Part shown: piece after piece, positions 1 through 7,681 of the stretch
How positions within the stretch are numbered: position 1 is the first letter of the stretch
Layout: each line of letters starts with the position of its first letter
Source: Blastocladiella britannica
Taxonomy: Eukaryota; Blastocladiomycota; Blastocladiomycetes; Blastocladiales; Blastocladiaceae
NCBI GenBank assembly: GCA_025349905.2
Contig: MU625093.1
Coordinates: 1-12,014 of the forward strand
DNA: 12,014 nt
Reading direction: 5' to 3'
Notes under the pieces: generated by a model
What the model saw: only the letters and a program-made list of their open reading frames with translations
Databases searched by the model: none
Told to the model about the DNA's origin: nothing
Translations under genes and position numbers: made by a program

Positions 1-54
1 CACGACCACCACGATCACCACGACCACCACGACCACCACCACGACCAGTCGCAC
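1..54 (+). repeat. CAC/GAC trinucleotide tract coding for poly(His-Asp)
   Basis: Bases 1-54 are an imperfect run of CAC and GAC (with one GAT) codons in the unit CAC-GAC-CAC, ending in CAG. It lies in frame inside the partial plus-strand gene and codes a His-Asp-His-His pattern. The tract probably extends to the left of the window. Such tracts are prone to length change by slippage. Confidence 0.75.
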
Positions 55-396
55 CACATGTCGGGCCACTCGGTGCACGACGGCGGGGCGACGTACCCGA
101 CGTACCCGACGCACCCCGACGACGGCGGCCACTACGTGCACCAAGACGACGGGTCCTGGGCCGTCGGCAAGTACGAGGGGCCCGGTACCGGGTTCGACAA
201 CGGCCAGTACCATGGCCCCGGTCCGCTCGACCAGTACTCGGGCGGGTACCACAACAACCAGGACCACGGGTCGCACGATGTCAGCGGGTACGCGGTGGAT
301 CCCAGCGCCGCCCACGTCACCACATACGACCACGTGGCGACCACCCACGATACGACCGACTATTCGCACATGGTGATGGTGCACCCGCTGGTGTAA
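1..396 (+). CDS. 3' end of a His/Asp/Gly/Tyr-rich low-complexity protein (5' partial)
   Basis: The frame is open from the first base to a TAA at 394-396, giving 131 visible residues; the start lies outside the window. The first 19 codons are a His-Asp run built from CAC-GAC-CAC units, followed by short YPT repeats (YPTYPT) and a region rich in Gly, Tyr, His, Asp and Thr with almost no Lys and few hydrophobic residues. No domain, membrane segment or signal is visible, so this part is probably a disordered tail. His/Asp density could allow metal binding, but that is inference from composition. It is the only plus-strand gene here and converges on the minus-strand orphan gene, with 123 nt between the two stop codons. 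I do not recognise the family. The uninterrupted frame and GC-rich third positions support real coding. Confidence 0.6.
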   Translation, partial: HDHHDHHDHHDHHHDQSHHMSGHSVHDGGATYPTYPTHPDDGGHYVHQDDGSWAVGKYEGPGTGFDNGQYHGPGPLDQYSGGYHNNQDHGSHDVSGYAVDPSAAHVTTYDHVATTHDTTDYSHMVMVHPLV

Positions 397-519
397 TTTA
401 GTGAGACACACAAACGAGATTCCCCCTTTTTACCATCCTTTGCTTCAAAGTTTTTTTCAACCAATCAATACAAGTACCTTGCATCCCCAGTATTCAAACA
501 TGCAACAAAATAATATGGA

Positions 520-1880
520 TCATTCAGCTGGATCCGGTGCACGGGCCGACTTGGGCATCCACCCTCGGGGCTGCTCCTGCTGCGGCTGTGAGTTCCCACG
601 ACCCCGACCACGCCCGCGTCCACTACCTCCTCCTCCGCCGTACAGCTGCCGGTCTCTGTTATTGCTGCTACCGCCACCACTACCGAACCCATTGGATCGC
701 GCTGCTCCATCGGATCCCCGCCGAGCGCGATCCCGATCAGCGCGCGCCGCCGCCTCGGTCGCCAGCACGTCCTTGGACGGCAGCGCAAACAGGCGCAGAT
801 CGGGGCCATTGGCAGCAGCAGCGGTACCATCAGGGGCGGCGCGCGATTCGATCGGCATCAACGAGAGCGCCGACAACGGCGCGTCTACAACCTCTGGGCT
901 CGCGGCAGCGGCGTACTTGCGGCGGTTGATGGCGGTTGCAAACGCTGCGGCGGATGCGGGGGATACGAACGAGGCGCTGGCGGCCAAGCCTTTATATTTT
1001 TTTCAAGTTGTCAGATGCAATCATTACACACGACAAAAGAAATGAGCGAAAGTGGGTTCGTACCTGGATGGCGTGGGCTCTGCTTCAGCATGCGCGCGCT
1101 CAGAAACCCATCGTACGCGCGCACCAGGCCCGTGACGCTAGCGACAGTGGCTGAGAGGGCCAGGTTACCGAGTAGGACCCGCGACGGCGCTTGACCAGCA
1201 CTAGTTGGGCCGCGAAAAGGCGCAGGCATTGTGATGTGCTTGTCGTCAAAGGGGGTTGCGGTCGGATGGTCCAGGTCGCCGGTATCTTCCACATCCAGTG
1301 TGTCGGGGTGGGCGTGCAAGGCGGGCAGATCCGACAGCGACGCGGACGCGGACGGCGGCTGCGTTTGCGGGCCGGTGTCTTCCTTGTCAAGTATAGCATC
1401 GCCATGGCCGTGCTGCTGTACCGCTCCTGCTGCTAATGCGAGACCAGTAGAAGGCGTAGCACGACCAAGAACCACAAACTCGGCCTGAACCGGATCGGTC
1501 ACTGCCACCACGGGCTCCCACAGCGCCAGAGTAGTCGATGCCACCACCAGATCCTCAAGTTCCAGACCGTGCGTTGGGTACAGCGCGCGCATGGCCACCA
1601 GCACCGCCTGCGAGTTGATGGTCATGGTGGTCGGTTCTGCTAGATCGCCAGACGAGACCAAGACCACGGTTTTGCCCGCCGGGAACAACGAAGGAGCACC
1701 GTCGCCACGGCGGCACCCGCACTGATCGCAGGCAGCGCACGAGGACAAGAGGGGCTTGGCTGGCGTTGCAGGGAGCATCAGATCGTGCGGAGGCAGCTCA
1801 GGCGACGCCGGGAGCACGGGTGCCGAGACGCCTCGGGCGCGCAGAGGGCGGTCAGGGGCAGCGAGCACTGCTGCGGGCAT
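520..1880 (-). CDS. Orphan protein with a small Cys cluster and RG-rich C-terminus (two exons)
   Basis: Model: exon 1 1880..1064, intron 1063..990 (74 nt, donor GTACGA, acceptor TATAAAG, phase 1), exon 2 989..520, giving 428 residues and a TGA at 522-520. The phase match at the junction and the open frames on both sides support the join. The N-terminal half is Ala/Pro-rich with a Cys cluster C-x2-C-x2-C-x-C at residues 48-56, then a more ordered hydrophobic stretch of about residues 68-140. The C-terminus is Ala-rich and ends in a poly-Gly segment followed by GRGRGRGRG (about residues 396-404), of the kind found in RNA-binding proteins. I do not recognise a family, and RNA binding is only a guess from the RG tail. 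The ATG at 1880 is the first in-frame ATG after an 18-base A tract. It lies only 61 nt after the stop of the upstream tubby-like gene, so the true 5' end is uncertain. Confidence 0.6.
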
Positions 1881-1887
1881 TCTTAAA

Positions 1888-1905
1888 TTTTTTTTTTTTT
1901 TTTTT
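1888..1905. repeat. 18-base homopolymer T tract (A on the minus strand)
   Basis: Eighteen consecutive T on the plus strand read as A(18) on the minus strand, in the 61-nt gap between the tubby-like gene and the orphan gene, 7 nt upstream of the orphan's ATG. It would form an A-rich leader just before the start codon, or a nucleosome-excluding tract in a compact promoter. Confidence 0.85.
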
Positions 1906-1941
1906 GCAGAACTTTTGAAAGAGGGCAAGGACAGTGTCCAT

Positions 1942-2826
1942 CTATACATTGTCCGGCACGAACGCCAAGCTCTCGTCCACGGTCGACATGATCACCTGCG
2001 TGTGCGTGCACGCGTACAACGCAAACGCGATCACGATCCGCAGGTCCATTCCTGCCGCAACATCCAAGTACATGTGCGCGGGCCCCGACGCGCGTTCTTT
2101 GCCCGACGAGTACTTGTTGGCGGCCGTGATCGTAGCCACCAGGATCCCAGGCGCCAGCTCGTTCTTGGTCGCCCCCCACGCAGTGGGTTTCCCGTCCACC
2201 ACGTAAAAAACGTACATGTTGCGCAGCCCGAGGTCCGTCACGCACAAAAAGTGCCGCTTGGCCGCTTGCCCCGTCCCTACGACCTTGGTGGCAACGGTGC
2301 CCGCGATCTTGAACGACGTGGCCATCATGCTGCTGTTGGAGCAGGTAAAGTCCATCAACCGAGGCCGGCCCGGCGGCTCAGACGAGTGTGCGCCACGGTA
2401 CGCGACCGAGTGGCCGACGGGCATCGTGCGCTTGACGTTGAACAGCGGTACGCCGCCCGCCACCTCGTCCACGACCGTGCGCTTCCACGACTGCGACGCC
2501 GACTCCGAGTACACGACGCTGTATAGCCGGTCGGACTCAGTCAGGTCCGTGCGGCCCGTCACCGCGTACGATGCGCGCAGTTGCCGGCCCGACAACACGC
2601 TGTTGGTGCGCTGCATCGAGTACCGCGTGACGCCACTCATGGTCACGGCCGGCGCCGCCTGCACTGGCTCGAACTGCGCGTCGTCGGTCGCGTGCGTGTC
2701 GCAGTCCAGCAGGATGGGGTCCGATTCCTGCGACTCGAGCTCGAGGTGTCCGAATCGCGCCAAAAAGTCGTACGGGCTTGTTGCGGTCGGAGCAGTACTG
2801 GGAGGGGCAGACGTGGCAAGGGACAT
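1942..2826 (-). CDS. Tubby C-terminal-like / LURP-one-related domain protein
   Basis: A single uninterrupted 294-residue frame runs from the ATG at 2826 to a TAG at 1944-1942. Residues 1-95 are Ser/Thr/Ala-rich and probably disordered. From about residue 101 the sequence looks like the tubby-C2 fold of the LURP-one-related (LOR) family: LYSVVYSES, then SWKRTVVDEVAGGVPLFNVKR (W114 to R133), a central strand-rich region with VFYVVDGKPTAWGA (206-219), and a final hydrophobic helix, AGMDLRIVIAFALYACTH (258-275), matching the usual family ending in which GxD leads into a buried helix. Proteins of this fold in plants, oomycetes and fungi are mostly of unknown function; tubby and scramblase relatives bind membrane phosphoinositides or lipids. 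There is no signal peptide, and the C-terminal helix is expected to be buried in the barrel rather than to span a membrane. Family assignment rests on remembered pattern, not a profile search. Confidence 0.7.
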   Translation of the reverse strand: MSLATSAPPSTAPTATSPYDFLARFGHLELESQESDPILLDCDTHATDDAQFEPVQAAPAVTMSGVTRYSMQRTNSVLSGRQLRASYAVTGRTDLTESDRLYSVVYSESASQSWKRTVVDEVAGGVPLFNVKRTMPVGHSVAYRGAHSSEPPGRPRLMDFTCSNSSMMATSFKIAGTVATKVVGTGQAAKRHFLCVTDLGLRNMYVFYVVDGKPTAWGATKNELAPGILVATITAANKYSSGKERASGPAHMYLDVAAGMDLRIVIAFALYACTHTQVIMSTVDESLAFVPDNV

Positions 2827-2956
2827 GATTAGTGGTTTTCTATGGTCGTCGTTGGTTAATGCTGCATTCTGGAAGGTTGGGCGACCACACTACTTGTACT
2901 TTGGTCCGATGTGGCGTGGAAGCAAAACAGCGAGTACCCCACCCCATGCAAAATGT

Positions 2957-5197
2957 CTATTGACCTGGCGACTCACGACCCAATGCGACGCCCCGCCCCG
3001 CAAGCTCATGACGTAGGAATTCCAAAAAGTTATCACGCTGTTTGCTGGTCTCACGTCGCTCCGTCGCCTCCCCAGCGATCTTCTCTGTCAGTTGCCGTGC
3101 CAGCTGCCGCGATCGCGACTCGGACTCGCTGCACCGTTTCTCGCTCTCTGAAAGGGCCGTTTTGAGCGCACTCAGCCGTGTGTGTGCGTTAAATTTGAGC
3201 TGATCACGTAGGTGTGAGTGACTTGTTGCTCTCTCCATTAAGATAGGCGGAGTTACATGCCTTGGAATGCGCCTCTCTGAGCTGCGCACACTCGGCGGAA
3301 ATCCGGTCCAGCTGATCCGTCAGGTCTTTGTGGGTTCGGATCCAGATGTCTTTGGCGGACTGCATGGCCTCCTGGCTCTGCTCGCACTCTTCCTCTAACT
3401 GCGTCGTGGTCTGGCCAAGCTGCACTCGAAGCTCTTCCACTTGGCGATGTGCCTCTTCATAGCGTATCCTGTTTGAATTTCGAACTAAGCCAGCAATCGA
3501 AATCGAAGCTGAATAAAGGAAGATACCTCAGCCAGCCAGACTCTTCCTTGACGGTTGCCAACTCGTCGCTCAATGCATCGCGCTGCTCAGTTGCTCGAGC
3601 AAGCGCGGCCTTCAAGTGCTCCTCCGATTCCCGTGATCGAGCCAGCGCAGCATCCAGGTCCTGTCGAGATCGGGTCGCGGACGCCAGCTCATGGCGCGCC
3701 TCTTCAAGTGCAGCAGTGATGGATTCGGTGCGCCGCAACAGAGACGCACGCTCGGAGAGGTACTTGTGCGCTTGTGCTTCCCGGGATGCACTATCTGCCG
3801 ATTGCTCGGATTGCAACTGGAATACATCGGGCTGAGTGTCCACGCAAGCTGCAAGGCGTAAAGAAAAGAAAGAAAGAATACCTCTTGGATCTGAGCGTAC
3901 GCATCGCGCAACCGCGACTCGAGTGTGGAACAAGTATCCGCCAGGTCCAGAGCAACAGACGTGTTGCTCTTATCCGTGCGTCGCTCATGTTGGCCCTCGC
4001 TGTAACTGCTCACTTGGCAAGCGAGCTCGTCGATTCGCTGCAAGAGTTCGCGGCGCTCGCGCTCCCACTCGGCCCGCTCCTTGGTACGCTCCGTGTCGAA
4101 TTTCCACTGCGCCTCTTTGGCGGCACGTCCGCGGTCCTCGGACGCTCGTTTCGCGGCCGCAACCTCAAGCTGACTGGCCGTGAGTTGCTGCGAGAGCTCG
4201 TGGCGATGGCGGATCATGGATTGTTGTTCGTCGTGCGCGCGATTGAGTTTGGCGGCGAGCAAGTCTCGATCGACCCGTAAAGATTCTAGCGCGACTTTGT
4301 GATCGAGGTCTGAGCGGGCGGCCGCGGTCGTGGTTCCGGTGAGGGTCGTTGTCATAGATTGCTTTGCAGCTCTGATTTTTCCATTTCATTTAAATTCTCG
4401 ATCCCCAATATGAATAAATCAATGGAAGCGAACCGAAGATCGTCGTTCTCGACCAAAAGGCGCGAATTTTTGAGCTGCAACTCTTCGATCGTGGCCTGCA
4501 GTTTGCGAACCGTTTCGTCGCGGGACAGCGTGGCATTGGCTGCGATCCAATCTCAATCAATCCTTATATACATATGCAAAAAAAATGTTAAGATACATAC
4601 CTGCCGCCTCGCTCTTTTCGATCTGGTGCTCGAGATTTCGGATCTTGATCATAAACTCTGTCCGCTCATGCTGCTGCTCGGTCTCCAGACGCGATTTCTA
4701 TATTTCAGAATAACAGCGACGAACAAGGTGAATATCCTTGGGCCCCAACCGCAAGTCAGCCAATCAAAAGAAGGTACAGTTTCAGCCAGGTCTTCTGCCA
4801 ATTTGGTGTTTTCATTTCGAACCCGCTCCACCACCGCCAACGCAGCTTTGGCATCCACTTGCAGTGTCTCCAGCTCGCGTTTAACGCCGTTCCGCACCTC
4901 GGCCTCGAGCATTGCGCGCACCGCGGCCATTTCTCGTTGCGATGGCACCCGGCGAGCCAGGTCGTCCATTTCGGCCGATTTGGTGGCCAGTGCATGTTGA
5001 AGGGCACGTAACGAGTCGGAATGGGACTGTTGCAGCTGCGCGTGCGCATCGAGTGCCGCATCGCGATCGGCCGCTAGCCGTTCTAGGTGATCTTCGGCGA
5101 GTTTGAGCGCGGCTATTGCGCGCGACTGGTCGTGTTGGAGGGCCGCTATTGTTGTAAATGCGGCCTCAAGGGTTGTTGGGAGGATTGATTGATCCAT
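2957..5197 (-). CDS. Seven-exon coiled-coil protein, possibly CEP83/CCDC41-like
   Basis: Exons: 5197..4778, 4697..4601, 4539..4434, 4371..3882, 3816..3527, 3468..3261 and 3199..2957. Introns are 80, 61, 62, 65, 58 and 61 nt; total 1854 nt, 617 residues, stop TAG 2959-2957. Almost the whole product is heptad-like coiled coil rich in Ala, Glu, Arg, Leu and Gln. A break of Thr/Ala-rich residues falls near the exon 4 start. No membrane segment or signal peptide is present. Residues 66-163 line up without gaps with what I remember of vertebrate CEP83, a distal-appendage (transition fibre) protein that docks the basal body to the membrane; shared positions include RA at 94-95 and IRNLE near 159-163. 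If right, the gene belongs to a species with flagellated cells. Generic coiled-coil similarity is the main alternative. Intron 4 could instead end at 3832 (50 nt), adding five residues. Intron 3 has a GTTCGC donor and intron 6 a GC donor; both are required by phase. Confidence 0.65.
3200..3260 (-). other. GC-AG spliceosomal intron in the coiled-coil gene
   Basis: Reading on the minus strand, exon 6 ends in AAG followed by GCATGT, and the 61-nt intron ends in TGATCAG at 3200. Only this GC donor restores the frame (phase 0, giving REAHSK joined to LKFNAH). The nearby GT four bases further on (GTAACT) has no acceptor of the right length class. Reading through without splicing meets a stop at 3206-3204, while the downstream frame is clearly coiled coil. 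GC-AG introns are a known minority class with an AG|GC donor context, which is what is seen. Confidence 0.65.
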
Positions 5198-5723
5198 GAT
5201 GTATAAATATATTGATATTTCAAGCAAAAGAGAGTGAAATAGTGATGGGAAAGCGGATCGTTTCTTGTTTCCCAAAAGCCTCCTAAACAGTATACTAAAT
5301 AATTGCGACATGGCTGCCATTCCCACGCCAACCAGCATCACGGATTGGGCGAACGTGCCATGGGACCCCCCACCGTTACGATCACGCCGTTGAAGAACCC
5401 TGACACCCAATTGTCTTTACCGCGATTGTCGTTGTTGTTTGCATGAATGTGGCCGTGGTTGTTGCTGCCTGGAGAGACAAGCACATGGCGACAGAGATTG
5501 TAGCCAACCCCTCGAATGGACTGTATCTGGCCCACTGGTGAGAACAATTTCCTTGTATTCCTTTGCATAGAGCTAATAAATGGCGGCTACGAATACACTG
5601 TACAGGAAACCGTCGCATTTCAAGAGGCAACGAACCGTCGAGGCAATGATGCAGTCGGTCGTGATTACTGAAGTGCAAGAAACCAGCAGCATAGATTAAA
5701 AAGTACAACATAAGGGAGATCAA
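5198..5723. other. Intergenic region between the permease and the coiled-coil gene
   Basis: These 526 nt hold the 3' flank of the permease and the 5' flank of the coiled-coil gene, both on the minus strand. Base composition is more AT-rich than the exons. I see no clear TATA box at a normal distance: ATATTTATAC at 5203-5212 lies too close to the ATG to be one. There is no AATAAA on the minus strand after the permease stop. Overlapping short open frames on the minus strand (for example 5568..5338, 76 codons) show no recognisable domain and are not called. Confidence 0.5.
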
Positions 5724-7146
5724 TTAGTATGCCTTCCAAACCGCCGAGTCCAACAATCCAAACCGCAAGTACATGGCGCCCGCCGCGCCCACGATCCACA
5801 CCAACCCCGTGTACAAGATCCCCCACCCGAACTGGAGCGACGGGAACACGGTGGACCCGGCCGACGCCTCGACGATCGCACCGGCCACCGGCCCACCGGC
5901 CAAGTTCCCGGCCGCAAATGCCGCGTACATGAGTCCCAAGATGGACGGCAGCTTGGCGATCCCGAACTGCTGGGCCATGATCGGCGGCATTTGGGCCACA
6001 AACCCGCCACTAAAGAACCCGAACGCCGCCGCGTATACTGCCAGGATGGGCTGCGATGTGCCCGCGGGCAGCCACATGGCCAGCGTGACGGCGCCCGTGG
6101 CCACCGTGGTCAGGATGTACGTGTTGATGTTGCCAATATGGTCGGCGACAGCCCCACTGATGATGCGGCCGGCGATCGAGAACACGTTGAGGATGGTCAG
6201 CAGCAGCGACGCGAACGCCGGCGTCGATTGCGCGATCGCTACCGTGTACGTCGGCAAGTAAAAATACGGCGTCAGCATGCCGAACGGGACCACCAGCGAT
6301 GCAAATACCATGGCCAGGAACCGGCGGTCGCGGAACAACTCGAAATCAATCAGCGCGCTGGCGCGCCCGCCGTTGGCTATGGTGCGTTTGGGCACCCGTG
6401 TTTCGGCCATGACCGTCGCCAGAGCCAGCATGACTCCCGACGTGGCTGCCAGCACGCGCAGCGTCCACGCCGACCCAACCGAGGGCAAGAGCGCGGTGGC
6501 AATGTTGACGACCGCCAGCCCGCCGACGCCGGATCCGGCCATGCTCAGGCCCATGGCCAGCGACCGCCGTTTCAGCCACCACTGCGAGGGAAGCGACACG
6601 CCCGGGAAAAACACCAGCGCCGCGCCCAGTCCGCACATGGCGCCCTGCGTCAGCGCCAGCTGCCAGACTTGGGTTGCGAACGACGCCAGAAGCAGGCCGA
6701 CGGTCATCAGCACGCATCCGGCGGCCATGACGGGCCGGAAGCCGACTGTTTCGGCAATGCGGCCGACAAACAGGCCGCTCACGAACATGACGCCGGGGTT
6801 CAGCGACCCGACGAGCGTGAGCTGGGTGGTCGACGCGTTCGGAAAGTCGTGCTTGGAGTACCAAGCTAAAAAAATATTTGGTATTAATCAGTCTCACTTG
6901 ATCCGTTTTTCTTTGGATTCAAGTAAATGAATGGATCGTACCGAGGAAGACACCGTAGCTGGTCTGAATGCCAAACACGATAAACAGAGTCGCGAAACTG
7001 GCAATCACCGACTGCCAGGCATACCGCCCGCCGTCGAGCTGATCCATCTGCATTGGAGCTTGGGTTTGAGCTTCCACTGCGCCGTCGTCGTCACCCTTGA
7101 ACGGGCGATCGCTGTCTTGAGAGGGAATGTGATCGCGACTGGCCAT
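5724..7146 (-). CDS. MFS permease, monocarboxylate porter (MCT-like) family
   Basis: Exon 1 7146..6942, intron 6941..6866 (76 nt, GTACGA donor, TTTTTTTAG acceptor, phase 1), exon 2 6865..5724; 448 residues, stop TAA. An acidic cytosolic tail of about 43 residues precedes the first membrane segment (about 44-66, ending GIQTSYGVFLAWY). Gly/Ala-rich hydrophobic segments then follow in the 6+6 pattern of the major facilitator superfamily. The loop FVGRIAETVGFRPVM (101-115) sits where MFS loop 2-3 lies. QWWLKRRSLAMGLSMAGSG at 163-181 matches the conserved loop and TM5 start of MCT-family proteins, and a basic loop (AETRVPKRTI) separates the two halves. Length and a short C-terminus fit fungal MCT-like proteins, which sit in the plasma membrane. 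Substrates in fungi range over monocarboxylates, riboflavin and amino-acid-like compounds, so the substrate is not predictable. A TATA box and CCAAT pair lie upstream. Confidence 0.88.
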
Positions 7147-7254
7147 TATGTTGTTGTTCTCGGGAGGAAATGCAGAAATGCTTAAGGGAGAATTGCTGTG
7201 TGTAATGAGAATGAATGTTTGGCGAGGGGTGGGAGCAGCGGCGGTGCGCTGGAC

Positions 7255-7260
7255 TTTATA
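7255..7260 (-). promoter_or_regulatory. TATA box of the permease gene
   Basis: On the minus strand GGTATAAAGTCC places TATAAA at 7260..7255, 108-114 nt upstream of the permease ATG. It is flanked by GC-rich sequence, so it stands out. It is the clearest core-promoter element in the window. Confidence 0.6.
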
Positions 7261-7266
7261 CCGCCG

Positions 7267-7276
7267 GCGCATGCGC
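7267..7276. promoter_or_regulatory. Perfect palindrome GCGCATGCGC just upstream of the TATA box
   Basis: The ten-base palindrome GCGCATGCGC lies 6 bp upstream (minus-strand sense) of the permease TATA box. It resembles the core of the animal NRF1 site (TGCGCATGCGC). Its role here is inferred only from position and symmetry. Confidence 0.35.
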
Positions 7277-7425
7277 ACGCCCACTATCTCAACTTTTTTT
7301 CTTGCTCTCCGTTCTTCCTTGCAATGCAGCAGCTGCGGCAGATTAGCTGACGTGTCAACGGACGAGGCGACGGTAGTTCCCCTTGGATCATGGCCATCGA
7401 TGGGAGTCAGGAGTGGGTTTGTGAT

Positions 7426-7466
7426 CCAATCAGATTAATATGTCGAGGGTTGCTTACCAATCAGAT
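7426..7466. promoter_or_regulatory. Two direct CCAATCAGAT repeats (CCAAT-box pair)
   Basis: Identical ten-mers CCAATCAGAT occur at 7426-7435 and 7457-7466, 31 bp apart, close to three helical turns. They contain CCAATCA, the preferred core of the HAP/NF-Y complex. They lie about 165-205 bp upstream of the permease TATA box (reading as ATTGG on the coding strand) and may instead act on a transcript not seen here. Confidence 0.5.
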
Positions 7467-7681
7467 AGAAAATACGGCGAGCCCGCGTGGGTTGGCACTA
7501 AGCTTATGCTCGTCGGCACTCGTTGTCGGAGGCATGCACGTGGGCTGGCCAAGTCATCGTCCGAGAATGTAGGGTTTTCGTCCGCTTAGTTGTTTGAAGA
7601 ATTTTCTAAGAGAAAAAAAATAAATTGTAAATTCCCCAAGTCACCCGCATTCTCGACAGCATACTCGTACTCTCACTTTTC

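Larger units (their letters stand above)
7147..7681. other. Intergenic region carrying the permease promoter and the Ypt1 3' flank
   Basis: These 535 nt separate the permease ATG from the Ypt1 stop. The half nearer the permease holds a TATA box, a GC palindrome and two CCAATCAGAT repeats, listed separately. The half nearer Ypt1 is plainer, with an AT-rich patch at 7608-7632 just after the Ypt1 stop region. No RNA gene or convincing small reading frame is seen. Confidence 0.55.

Noticed and set aside
401..1045. Plus-strand open frame of 214 codons after the partial first gene.
   Set aside because: It is antisense to exon 2 of the orphan gene, full of Pro/Arg runs produced by the complement of Gly/Ala codons, and begins only a few bases after the previous stop.
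1882..1947. Intron from GTATAG (1947) to TTTAAG (1882) fusing the tubby-like gene to the orphan.
   Set aside because: The resulting frame hits TGA within ten codons, and the tubby-like domain already ends in its usual C-terminal helix. Other donor choices would code a poly-Lys linker and have no support.
1756..2526. Long plus-strand open frame of 256 codons.
   Set aside because: It lies antisense to the tubby-like and orphan genes, is rich in Arg and His as expected of the complement of GC-rich coding sequence, and has no domain.
3818..3881. Acceptor CTTGCAG giving a 33-nt intron 4 in the coiled-coil gene.
   Set aside because: It breaks the frame and is shorter than any other intron here. 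Acceptors giving 50 or 65 nt keep the frame; 65 nt fits the size range better.
4352..4389. Reading the coiled-coil locus as two genes, with a TGA/ATG overlap (ATGA) at 4355-4352.
   Set aside because: Such overlaps are a bacterial habit. A 62-nt GTTCGC...TCAG intron (4433..4372) joins both parts in frame and continues the coding sequence, so one seven-exon gene is simpler.
5338..5568. A 76-codon minus-strand frame in the gap between the permease and the coiled-coil gene.
   Set aside because: No recognisable domain, competing open frames on the same strand, and composition like non-coding flank. Not called as a gene.
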